Below are positions 1 to 6,238 of a stretch of 7,600 nt of DNA, piece after piece. The notes beneath the pieces were generated by a model. The model searched no databases. It saw only the letters and a program-made list of their open reading frames with translations, and was not told the DNA's origin. The stretch lies in contig JANXYA010000355.1 in the NCBI GenBank assembly GCA_025350345.1, positions 1 through 7,600 of the forward strand, given 5' to 3'. The translations under genes and the position numbers were made by a program. Source of the stretch: Gammaproteobacteria bacterium. GTDB taxonomy: Bacteria; Pseudomonadota; Gammaproteobacteria; Steroidobacterales; Steroidobacteraceae. Each line of letters begins with the position of its first letter. Positions within the stretch are counted from its first letter, which is position 1.

Positions 1-8
1 CCGCAGCG

Positions 9-1337
9 TCAGGCGGTTACTTTGCGGGTCGCCGCGCCGGCCCGCAAGGTCGTGTCGATCGCAATCTCGAAGGCCCGCAGGGTGTCGCTGAGGCAGGATT
101 CATCGTGCGCCGCCGAGATGAACCAGGGCTCGCGCGAATCGGGCTCGCACAGGATCCGCTCATCGTGCAGCACCCGCGCGGTGGCGTCGTAGTAGGAATA
201 ATCGCTCCCCTTCCAGTCGCGATAGTTGCGCGGCGGCTGGCTTGCGAAATACAGGCCGCTCATCGAGGGGTGGCCCACGAAGCTGTGGGCGATGCCGCGC
301 GCGCTGAGGAGGGCGCGCATGCCGGCGCGCAGGCGCGTGCCGTAGTTCGCGACGCGTTCGAGGGCGTCGGTCTCATCGAGGATCTGCAGCGTGCGCTCGG
401 CGGCCGCCAGGGAGACCGAGTGCGCCGTATAGGTGCCCCCATGCGCCACGCCCCGGCCGAGCTTGCGCATGATCGGCTCGCGCCCGGCCAGGACCGAGAT
501 GGGATAGCCGTTGGCCACGCACTTCGCGAACGTGCACAGGTCCCCGTGGACGTCGTAGAGCTCCTGCACGCCACCGCGGGCGACGCGAAAGCCCGTCTTC
601 ACTTCATCGATGAACAGGAGCGTACCGTACTTGTCGCACAGCGCACGGGCGGCGCGCAGGTATTCGGGCTCGGCCGCAATTCCGAGGCAATTGCCCATGA
701 TCGGTTCGATCAGCATGCAGGCAATGTTCGCGCCGTGGCGCTTGAACACGTCCTCGAGCTGGTTGGCATCGTTGGCCTGCACGAAATGCGCGAAGCTGCG
801 GGTGCTGAGCGGCACGCCCTCGCTGTAGGGCTGGATCTCCGGATCTCCGGCCCGGTCCCACTTCTCCATCGGCGTAAACCACATCGCCGCATCGAACAGG
901 CCGTGGTAGCCGCCCTCGAGAATGATGTAGTTGTCGCGCCCGGTGTAGGCGCGCGCCAGGCGGAGTCCGGCCATCACCGCCTCGGTGCCGGAATTTGAGA
1001 AGCGCACCAGCTCGGCCGACTTGACCATCTTCGAGATGCGCTCGGCCACGTGGAATTCGCGCTCGGTGGAGAGCGCAAAGACCCCGCCCACTTCGATGCC
1101 CTTGCGAGCAGCTTCGTCCACGCGCGGATCGGCGTAGCCGAGGATCGCCGGCCCGTACCCCAGGCGATAGTCGACGTAGCTGTTGTCGTCCAGGTCGACC
1201 AGTCGCGCCCCGCGCCCGTACTTGACGTAGATCGTGCGATCCTCGCCCCAGTAGCGGAAGTTCGAGGCGACCCCGAGGGGCAGGCGTGTCAGCGCGCGCT
1301 TGAAGTGCGCATTAGACTTGCTGAGGTTGCGGGCCAT
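9..1337 (-). CDS. Class III PLP-dependent aminotransferase, glutamate-1-semialdehyde 2,1-aminomutase-like
   Basis: A 442-residue cytosolic fold-type I PLP enzyme. Visible motifs are the SNSGTEA phosphate-binding loop (residues 114-120), the GGYHG cofactor-stacking motif (142-146), FIDEV with the pyridine-nitrogen Asp244, and the Schiff-base Lys272 in TFAKCVANGYP. This order and the length fit the glutamate-1-semialdehyde aminomutase branch of class III aminotransferases. The setting beside a Rieske oxygenase and amine permeases makes a housekeeping HemL role in tetrapyrrole synthesis less likely. A catabolic or specialised amino-group transfer, or an intramolecular amine shift, is inferred. 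The start is the ATG at 1337, preceded by a strong purine-rich ribosome site (GGGGGAGGAG, about 1341-1350). It is transcribed divergently from the oxygenase across a 234-bp control region. The family call is secure; the substrate is not readable from the sequence. Confidence 0.9.
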   Translation of the reverse strand: MARNLSKSNAHFKRALTRLPLGVASNFRYWGEDRTIYVKYGRGARLVDLDDNSYVDYRLGYGPAILGYADPRVDEAARKGIEVGGVFALSTEREFHVAERISKMVKSAELVRFSNSGTEAVMAGLRLARAYTGRDNYIILEGGYHGLFDAAMWFTPMEKWDRAGDPEIQPYSEGVPLSTRSFAHFVQANDANQLEDVFKRHGANIACMLIEPIMGNCLGIAAEPEYLRAARALCDKYGTLLFIDEVKTGFRVARGGVQELYDVHGDLCTFAKCVANGYPISVLAGREPIMRKLGRGVAHGGTYTAHSVSLAAAERTLQILDETDALERVANYGTRLRAGMRALLSARGIAHSFVGHPSMSGLYFASQPPRNYRDWKGSDYSYYDATARVLHDERILCEPDSREPWFISAAHDESCLSDTLRAFEIAIDTTLRAGAATRKVTA

Positions 1338-1416
1338 GACTCCTCCCCCTGCCCTAATCGACCAGTGGAAACTCGGTCAAACCCTACCACCGGCTCTTGA
1401 GTACTGTCCACCGTTT

Positions 1417-1433
1417 TTATACGAACATATAAT
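1417..1433. promoter_or_regulatory. Operator-like AT-rich dyad, copy 1
   Basis: The 17-bp site TTATACGAACATATAAT lies in otherwise GC-rich DNA and contains the inverted repeat TTATA-N6-TATAA (1417-1421 and 1428-1432). A copy with 14 of 17 identical bases lies 123 bp away at 1540; only the three central bases differ. Conservation of both outer parts with a variable centre is what a dimeric repressor site usually shows. It lies about 80 bp upstream of the aminotransferase start. Its TATA-rich core could also include a -10 element of that gene. The binding protein is not known; the TetR fusion encoded at 2731-4419 is the obvious candidate. Confidence 0.5.
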
Positions 1434-1454
1434 ATTTGCCTGGGAGGGGATTTT

Positions 1455-1492
1455 GGTGCACAGCACCCTGATAACCAAGGGGTAAACACCCC
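1455..1492. repeat. Two adjacent short hairpin-forming inverted repeats
   Basis: GGTGC-ACA-GCACC (1455-1467) is followed by GGGGT-AAAC-ACCCC (1479-1492). Both have perfect 5-bp arms and 3-4 base loops. They lie between the two AT-rich dyads in the divergent control region. There is no U-tract, so neither looks like an intrinsic terminator. They may be protein-binding dyads or leader RNA structure, or chance in GC-rich DNA. Confidence 0.3.
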
Positions 1493-1510
1493 ATGGCGGC
1501 CCTGGCTGGC

Positions 1511-1540
1511 TTGCCTGGGGGACCGGGATGGGGGTAAAAT
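1511..1540 (+). promoter_or_regulatory. Candidate sigma-70-type promoter of the Rieske oxygenase gene
   Basis: A -35-like TTGCCT (1511-1516, 4 of 6 consensus bases) and a -10-like TAAAAT (1535-1540, 5 of 6) are separated by 18 bp. Transcription would begin near 1547, inside the second AT-rich dyad, so a protein bound there would block initiation. The resulting leader would be about 25 nt and contains GGGG (1559-1562), nine bases before the ATG at 1572, as a modest ribosome site. Inferred by eye only. Confidence 0.4.
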
Positions 1541-1556
1541 TATACGGCTATATAAT
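1540..1556. promoter_or_regulatory. Operator-like AT-rich dyad, copy 2
   Basis: TTATACGGCTATATAAT matches the site at 1417-1433 except for the three central bases. With the preceding A it forms the inverted repeat ATTATA-N6-TATAAT (1539-1544 and 1551-1556). It ends 15 bp before the oxygenase start codon and overlaps the predicted transcription start, the classical position for a repressor site. The bases at 1536-1546 (AAAATTATACG) also resemble the left half of the dyad in front of the regulator gene (AAAATTCTATG, 4426-4436) at 9 of 11 positions, which suggests, weakly, a common regulator. Confidence 0.5.
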
Positions 1557-1571
1557 CGCGGGGTAACACCA

Positions 1572-2738
1572 ATGAGCGCTCTTCCTGCCGCCCAGTCCAG
1601 CGCCCGCGAAACCGGCCCCCTCGCCCATGCGATGCCGGCCTGGATCTACAACCACCCGCAGATGACCCAGCTCGAGATGGAGCGGATCCTCAAGCCCAGC
1701 TGGCAGATCGCCTGCCACGTCAATTCGATCCCGAAGGCGGGCGATTACGTCAGCTTCCAGATCGGTCCGGAAAGCCTCTTCGTCATGCGCGAGCGGGCCG
1801 GCGCGATTCGCGGCTTCCACAACATCTGCCGCCACCGCGGCACGCGGCTCCTGGACGGCGCGGGCCACTGCGCCGGCAACATCGTGTGCCCCTACCACGG
1901 CTGGAGCTACCGCCAGGACGGCGCCCTCGCCGGTATTGCCGACCGCGAGAGTTTTCCGGGGATCGATCGCAGCCAGCTGGGCCTGGTGCCGGTGCGCGTC
2001 GACACTGCATTCGGCTTCGTGTTCGTTGCCTTGAGCGGTGACCCGAAACCCGTTGGCGAAGTGTTCGCGCCGCTCGTGGAGGAATTTGCGCCCTACCGCT
2101 TCCTGGAAATGGAGCCCGTCGGGCCCATCAGCACGTCCGAATGGAACTGCGACTGGAAGATCGCCATCGAGAATTACCTGGAGTCCTACCATGTGCCGGT
2201 GGGCCACCCGGGCCTGCAGCGCATGTTTACGCCCGACTACAAGGACCAGAGTGGCGCGCCGGGCGTGGCCCGCGGCGCCAGCTGGTTGCGCGAGCAGCCT
2301 TCCAGCCGCTGGTCGGAGCGCATGTACCAGAAGATGGTCGGCCCGCTGAGCGCGCACCTGCCCGAGCCGAACCGCCGTTGCTGGCGCTTCTACAGCATGC
2401 TGCCCAACCTTGGCTTCGACGTGTTTCCCGAGCAGATGGATTTCTTCCAGATCCTGCCCAACGGCCCGGGCCGCACGATCACCCGCAGTGCTGTCTATGC
2501 CCTGCCCGATCAGCGCCGCGAAATGGGCGTGCTGCGGGGCCTCGGCCAGCGCATCAATCGCCAGGTGAACAACGAGGACAAGTGGCTGTGCGAGCGCGTG
2601 CAGCAGGGCCTGGGCTCGAGCAGCTACATTCCCGGGCCGCTCTCGACGATCGAGCTGTGGATGCAGGAATTCCACGGCCTGGTGCGCACCCGGATACCGG
2701 AAGCGCGCCTCAGCGCACCGCCCGAGCGCTTCAGCTGA
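1572..2738 (+). CDS. Rieske non-heme iron oxygenase, alpha subunit (quaternary-amine oxygenase-like)
   Basis: A 388-residue cytosolic oxygenase component that uses O2 and reducing equivalents from a separate reductase, not encoded here. The N-terminal Rieske domain (about 44-155) has the complete [2Fe-2S] ligand set C86-x-H88 and C106-x2-H109 (CRHRG, CPYHGW). The C-terminal catalytic domain carries the bridging acid E204 and iron ligands H207 and H212 in ENYLESYHVPVGHP, with D336 in NNEDKWLCERVQ as third ligand. A glutamate rather than aspartate at the bridging position, together with overall layout, recalls the carnitine, glycine-betaine and stachydrine oxygenases, so N-demethylation or C-N cleavage of a quaternary amine is the favoured but unproven reaction. 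The ATG at 1572 follows GGGG at nine bases. The 3' end overlaps the convergent regulator gene by 8 bp. Confidence 0.9.
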   Translation: MSALPAAQSSARETGPLAHAMPAWIYNHPQMTQLEMERILKPSWQIACHVNSIPKAGDYVSFQIGPESLFVMRERAGAIRGFHNICRHRGTRLLDGAGHCAGNIVCPYHGWSYRQDGALAGIADRESFPGIDRSQLGLVPVRVDTAFGFVFVALSGDPKPVGEVFAPLVEEFAPYRFLEMEPVGPISTSEWNCDWKIAIENYLESYHVPVGHPGLQRMFTPDYKDQSGAPGVARGASWLREQPSSRWSERMYQKMVGPLSAHLPEPNRRCWRFYSMLPNLGFDVFPEQMDFFQILPNGPGRTITRSAVYALPDQRREMGVLRGLGQRINRQVNNEDKWLCERVQQGLGSSSYIPGPLSTIELWMQEFHGLVRTRIPEARLSAPPERFS

Positions 2739-4419
2739 GGGCCGCGGTGGCGCGCGTCCAGCGCGCCAGGGCGCTCCGGAAGGCCGCGACCGCGGGGCAG
2801 GCCGTTGGGGCTGCACCCGCCGGCGGCGGCGCTCCGGCGGCTGAGCGCTGCAGGGATTCCACCGCCTCGATATCCTGAGCGAGCCAGGTGGCGCGCAGGC
2901 GATGGGCGAGGTAGGCCATGGCCTTGAGGCGCGGAGTGTTTCCGGCCACGCGATACTCCAGCCACCGGATCTTGCTGTGCCCGGCCCGCAGCGGCAGGAC
3001 CTGCAGCAGCGTCACGCCGTCCTCGCGCGATTCCAGCCACTGGTTCGGCGGCAGGAACACGCGTCGCCAGCGATCGACGCCGCCCGCAGCGGCCAGCGTA
3101 GCGTAGCGGCGCGCAAACCAGCCCGGGCCACGGCTATCAACGCGCGCCTGCCAGCGCATGCGCATTGAAGGCTCCTCGATCTGCAGCTCCGCCTCCGCGA
3201 ACAATCCGGCCAGCCGTCCGCCGGGTTGCTCAGGCAGCTCGAATTCGAGCCAGTGCTCCGCCAGCACGGTCCAGTCCGCCGCCACCGCCCGCTCGGCGGG
3301 CGCCGCGGCGGTGGCCAGTTCCGGACCCAAGGCAATCTCAGGGAGCGGTATCGGGCTATCCCGGGCACTGCGGCTGGAGCGCACCCAGATGAACCCGTGC
3401 TGCAGGCGCGATTCCAGCGCCGGCAACGCCTGGCTGGCGTTGCCAGCGATCGCCTCACCACGCAGGTTCCACGCCAGTCCGTGTATCGGGCAATCGATCA
3501 CGCCGGAAAACTGCCCGCGCTGCGCCATGCGCAGGGCGTGCGAACCCTGCTCGCACTGATTGCGGAAGCAGCGGATCGCGCCGCCTTCGGCGCGCACGAT
3601 CAGGGCACGCTCGCCGCTGAGCTCGGCGGTGATGAACTCCCCGGTCTCCGGGCACGCGCACTCGTGTCCGGCGAGCTGCCACAGGCCATTGAACAGCGGC
3701 CCTGAAGTGGCTGCGGGCGCGGGCTCGCCCTGCGCAGGCGCCCCGGGCGCTCCGGCACCGAACTGCTGGGGAAACACGGAGCGCAGGTAGGCCAGGCACC
3801 GTCGACGGGCCGCCGCGCGATCAATCCGCTCCTCGGTCTGGAAAGCGAAGTCCTGCCAGAGGATCTCCAGCGCACCGATCAGCCCGAGCGCGACACCGTC
3901 GGCATCCAGCTGCGCCGCCCCGCTGGTGCTGATCAGGCGGCCAATCAACTCGCGCACCAGGTCGGCAAAGCCCTCGTCCTTCTTGCCGCAGATGTCGTAG
4001 TACTCCTGGCGCGAGCTCGCCTCGCCCCAGAAGGAGTACCAGACCGACACCTTGCGCGGACTGGCGATGTCCGGGTCCAGGTACAGATCCACCAGCAAGG
4101 TGAGCGCCTTGACCGGCTCGGCGCGCAGCTGCATCACCGGCATGAGCACCCGCTGCTCGAATTCCGCGGCCAGGTACTCCAGGGAAGCGACCAGCATCGC
4201 CGCCTTGGAGGCGAAGTAGAAGCGCACGATTCCCGGGGACATGCCGGCAATGGCGACGACTTTCTCGACCGTGGTGCGCGAGGGTCCGTGGAGATGCAGC
4301 GCGGAGATGCAGGCGTTGATCAGGCGCAGGCGCTGGCGCGCGCTGGAGGCCCGGCCTCCGGGCAGGCGCCGGCGGCTCTTGTTTCTGCTGTTGCGAGTGC
4401 GGTCCGCTGGCATTGGCAT
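2731..4419 (-). CDS. TetR/BetI-like repressor fused to a degenerate Rieske oxygenase-like domain
   Basis: At 562 residues this is more than twice a normal TetR protein. Residues 27-76 form the TetR helix-turn-helix (TTVEKVVAIAGMSPG, then FYFASKAAML). Residues 80-220 resemble the BetI ligand and dimer domain (VWYSFWGEA, LIGALEILWQDFAF). A Pro/Ala/Gly-rich linker spans about 221-240. Residues 245-525 align along their length with the oxygenase encoded at 1572-2738, for example GAIRCFRNQC against GAIRGFHNIC and DCPIHG against VCPYHG. Key ligands are lost: Gln291 replaces the first Rieske histidine (C289, C310 and H313 remain), and the two mononuclear-iron histidines become Leu395 and Gln398, while E392 and D516 remain. 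A sensor pseudo-oxygenase controlling the neighbouring genes is inferred. The single uninterrupted frame argues against a sequencing fusion. The ATG at 4419 lies 5 bp from a dyad operator candidate, suggesting autoregulation. Confidence 0.88.
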   Translation of the reverse strand: MPMPADRTRNSRNKSRRRLPGGRASSARQRLRLINACISALHLHGPSRTTVEKVVAIAGMSPGIVRFYFASKAAMLVASLEYLAAEFEQRVLMPVMQLRAEPVKALTLLVDLYLDPDIASPRKVSVWYSFWGEASSRQEYYDICGKKDEGFADLVRELIGRLISTSGAAQLDADGVALGLIGALEILWQDFAFQTEERIDRAAARRRCLAYLRSVFPQQFGAGAPGAPAQGEPAPAATSGPLFNGLWQLAGHECACPETGEFITAELSGERALIVRAEGGAIRCFRNQCEQGSHALRMAQRGQFSGVIDCPIHGLAWNLRGEAIAGNASQALPALESRLQHGFIWVRSSRSARDSPIPLPEIALGPELATAAAPAERAVAADWTVLAEHWLEFELPEQPGGRLAGLFAEAELQIEEPSMRMRWQARVDSRGPGWFARRYATLAAAGGVDRWRRVFLPPNQWLESREDGVTLLQVLPLRAGHSKIRWLEYRVAGNTPRLKAMAYLAHRLRATWLAQDIEAVESLQRSAAGAPPPAGAAPTACPAVAAFRSALARWTRATAALS

Positions 4420-4424
4420 CTGGC

Positions 4425-4445
4425 CAAAATTCTATGTCAATTTTG
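4425..4445. promoter_or_regulatory. Perfect AT-rich dyad, likely operator of the TetR fusion
   Basis: CAAAATT-CTATGTC-AATTTTG is a perfect inverted repeat with 7-bp arms and a 7-bp spacer. It fills much of the 74-bp gap between the divergent regulator (ATG at 4419) and potH (ATG at 4494). Size, symmetry and place fit an autoregulatory TetR-family operator that could control both directions. TAGAAT on the minus strand (4434-4429) overlaps it as a possible -10 element; I find no convincing -35 partner. Confidence 0.6.
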
Positions 4446-4493
4446 CCGCCGACCCGTAGATTTGCACCGCCCCTGCGGCATACTAGCCGCCCT

Positions 4494-5399
4494 ATGCAGC
4501 AATTCCTGGCAGCGCTTGTCAAGCGCTACGGCCGCTGGCTGATCATCCTGCCCCCGCTGCTGTTCCTGGTCGTGTTCTTCCTGATTCCCTTCGCCTATTC
4601 GCTGCGGATCAGCTTTGCCGACACCGCACTGCAGGTGCCGCCCTACACCAGCGTGTGGAACTACTCGGCCGATCACCACCTCACGATCCGCCTGAGCCTG
4701 GACAACTACCGCTACCTGCTGAACGATGAGGTCTATGCATTCTCGTACCTGTATTCCCTGCGTACGGCGTTTTTCTCCACGCTGATCTGCCTGCTGATCG
4801 GATACCCGATGGCCTACGCAATGGCGCGCTCATCCAGGGCCACGCAGGGCATTCTGATGATGATCATCATCCTGCCGTTCTGGACCTCCTTCCTGCTGCG
4901 TGTCTACGCGCTGGAGGGGATCATCCGCGAAAACGGGCTGCTCAATTCAGCGCTCCTGTGGCTGGGCATCATCCACCAGCCCCTGCAGATCATGCACACC
5001 AGCCTCGCCGTTTATCTGGGCATCATCTATTCCTACCTGCCCTTCATGGTGCTGCCGCTGTTCGCCACGCTCGAAAAGCTCGATCATGAACTGCTGGAGG
5101 CTTCCGCGGACCTGGGCAGCTCGCCCTGGCGGGCGTTCTTCGACGTCACCCTGCCCCTGTCGATGCCCGGGGTGATCGCCGGATCGATGCTGGTGTTCAT
5201 CCCGGCGATCGGGGAGTTCGTGATCCCCTCGCTCCTGGGCGGACCGAACAACCTGATGATCGGCCGCGTGCTGTGGGATGAATTCTTCATGAATCGCGAC
5301 TGGCCGGTGGCTTCCGCCGTAGCGATTGCCTTCCTGGTGTTCCTGGTGGGACCGATCGCGATCTACCAGCACTACAGCGCCAAGCAGCAGGAGGCCTAG
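4494..5399 (+). CDS. potH: Putrescine-type ABC transporter permease, PotH-like
   Basis: A 301-residue inner-membrane permease with six likely helices (about 15-35, 88-110, 117-138, 170-192, 222-245 and 272-292). It carries the binding-protein-dependent permease EAA loop (EASADLGSSPWRAFFDVTLP, 202-221), which contacts the ATPase. Stretches such as GSMLVFIPAIGEFVIP, LLGGPNNLMIGRVLW and NRDWPVASAVAIA are close to what I recall of E. coli PotH, the putrescine importer subunit, so the family call is firm; the actual cation may differ. The ATG at 4494 is chosen because the in-frame ATG at 4434 lies inside the dyad operator and the TTG at 4413 lies inside the regulator gene. However, 4434 would give an N-terminus closer in length to E. 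coli PotH, and no start has a clear ribosome site. It forms a two-gene unit with potI, 8 bp downstream. Confidence 0.88.
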   Translation: MQQFLAALVKRYGRWLIILPPLLFLVVFFLIPFAYSLRISFADTALQVPPYTSVWNYSADHHLTIRLSLDNYRYLLNDEVYAFSYLYSLRTAFFSTLICLLIGYPMAYAMARSSRATQGILMMIIILPFWTSFLLRVYALEGIIRENGLLNSALLWLGIIHQPLQIMHTSLAVYLGIIYSYLPFMVLPLFATLEKLDHELLEASADLGSSPWRAFFDVTLPLSMPGVIAGSMLVFIPAIGEFVIPSLLGGPNNLMIGRVLWDEFFMNRDWPVASAVAIAFLVFLVGPIAIYQHYSAKQQEA

Positions 5400-5407
5400 C
5401 AGATTTC

Positions 5408-6238
5408 ATGAGCAATCGCCCGCCCCTGCTGCTGTTTACGGTGCTGTGCTTCGGCATCGCGGTGCTCTATCTGCCGATGCTGGTGCTGATCGCCTATTCC
5501 TTCAACGCCTCCGCGATGGTCAATGTCTGGGGCGGATTTTCCACCCACTGGTACCGCGAGCTGATGCACAACGATCAGATACTCGATGCCGCGCTGCTCT
5601 CCCTCGAGATCGGCGTAGTCGCCTCCACGCTCGCCGTGATCCTGGGCACGCTGGCCGCGATCGCGCTGGTGCGCTTCCGGCGCTTCCGCGGCCGCTTCGT
5701 GCTGACCGCCCTGGTCAATGCGCCACTGGTGATGCCCGAGATCATCACCGGCATCACGCAGCTGCTGCTGTTCGTGGCCATGTTCCAGCTGTTGTCCTGG
5801 CCGCACCGCGGCTACACGACTTTGGTCATTGCCCACGTTGCCTTCTGCACCGCCTACGTCACTGTGACCGTGCAGTCGCGCCTGCGCAGCGCCGACCGCT
5901 CGCTCGAGGAAGCCGCCATGGACCTGGGCTCCGGACCGGTGCGCGCCTTCATCGATACCACGTTGCCCATCATTGCACCGGCACTGCTGTCGGGATGGCT
6001 GCTGAGCTTCACCCTCTCGCTCGATGATCTCGTGATCTCCAGCTTCGTCTCCGGTCCGGGCGCCAGCACCCTGCCGATGGTGATTTATTCGAAGGTGAAA
6101 CTAGGGGTGAGCCCGGACGTCAATGCGCTCGCCAGCCTGATCATCGCCGTCGTCGGAGCGGGAGTACTGATTGCCGGCACGATGATGCGCCGGGCCGAGC
6201 GCCAGCGCCTGCTCGATATGCAGATGGCGACGCGCTAA
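5408..6238 (+). CDS. potI: Putrescine-type ABC transporter permease, PotI-like
   Basis: A 276-residue inner-membrane partner of the PotH-like subunit, with about six helices. The EAA loop is EEAAMDLGSGPVRAFIDTTLP (167-187). The segments PALLSGWLLSFTLSLDDLVI, SSFVSGPGASTLP and the region around GVSPDVNALASLI are very like E. coli PotI as I recall it. Together PotH and PotI form the membrane channel of a putrescine-type importer, powered by a PotG-like ATPase and fed by a PotF-like periplasmic protein. Neither partner gene is adjacent: the upstream gene is the divergent regulator and the downstream gene is convergent. An AGGAGG ribosome site (5389-5394) at the end of potH lies 13 bases before the ATG, a longish spacing. 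The stop overlaps the convergent transporter stop by 4 bp. Confidence 0.9.
   Translation: MSNRPPLLLFTVLCFGIAVLYLPMLVLIAYSFNASAMVNVWGGFSTHWYRELMHNDQILDAALLSLEIGVVASTLAVILGTLAAIALVRFRRFRGRFVLTALVNAPLVMPEIITGITQLLLFVAMFQLLSWPHRGYTTLVIAHVAFCTAYVTVTVQSRLRSADRSLEEAAMDLGSGPVRAFIDTTLPIIAPALLSGWLLSFTLSLDDLVISSFVSGPGASTLPMVIYSKVKLGVSPDVNALASLIIAVVGAGVLIAGTMMRRAERQRLLDMQMATR

Noticed and set aside
105..998. Long plus-strand open frame of 297 codons opposite the aminotransferase
   Set aside because: It is the antisense of a gene with clear PLP-enzyme motifs; its protein is low-complexity and Ala/Arg/His-rich, as expected of GC-rich shadows.
9..1337. Assignment of the aminotransferase as hemL
   Set aside because: The fold and lysine motif fit the family, but the genomic setting does not suggest tetrapyrrole synthesis, so no symbol is given.
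1455..1492. Hairpins as an intrinsic terminator
   Set aside because: Stems are only 5 bp and no T-tract follows on either strand.
1548..2816. Minus-strand open frame of 422 codons opposite the Rieske oxygenase
   Set aside because: The plus strand carries all Rieske and iron-site motifs; the antisense product is Ala/Arg/His-rich with no recognisable motif.
4413..4493. Extension of potH to the TTG at 4413 or the ATG at 4434
   Set aside because: These starts lie inside the regulator gene or inside the dyad operator; the ATG at 4494 is more plausible, though 4434 cannot be fully excluded.
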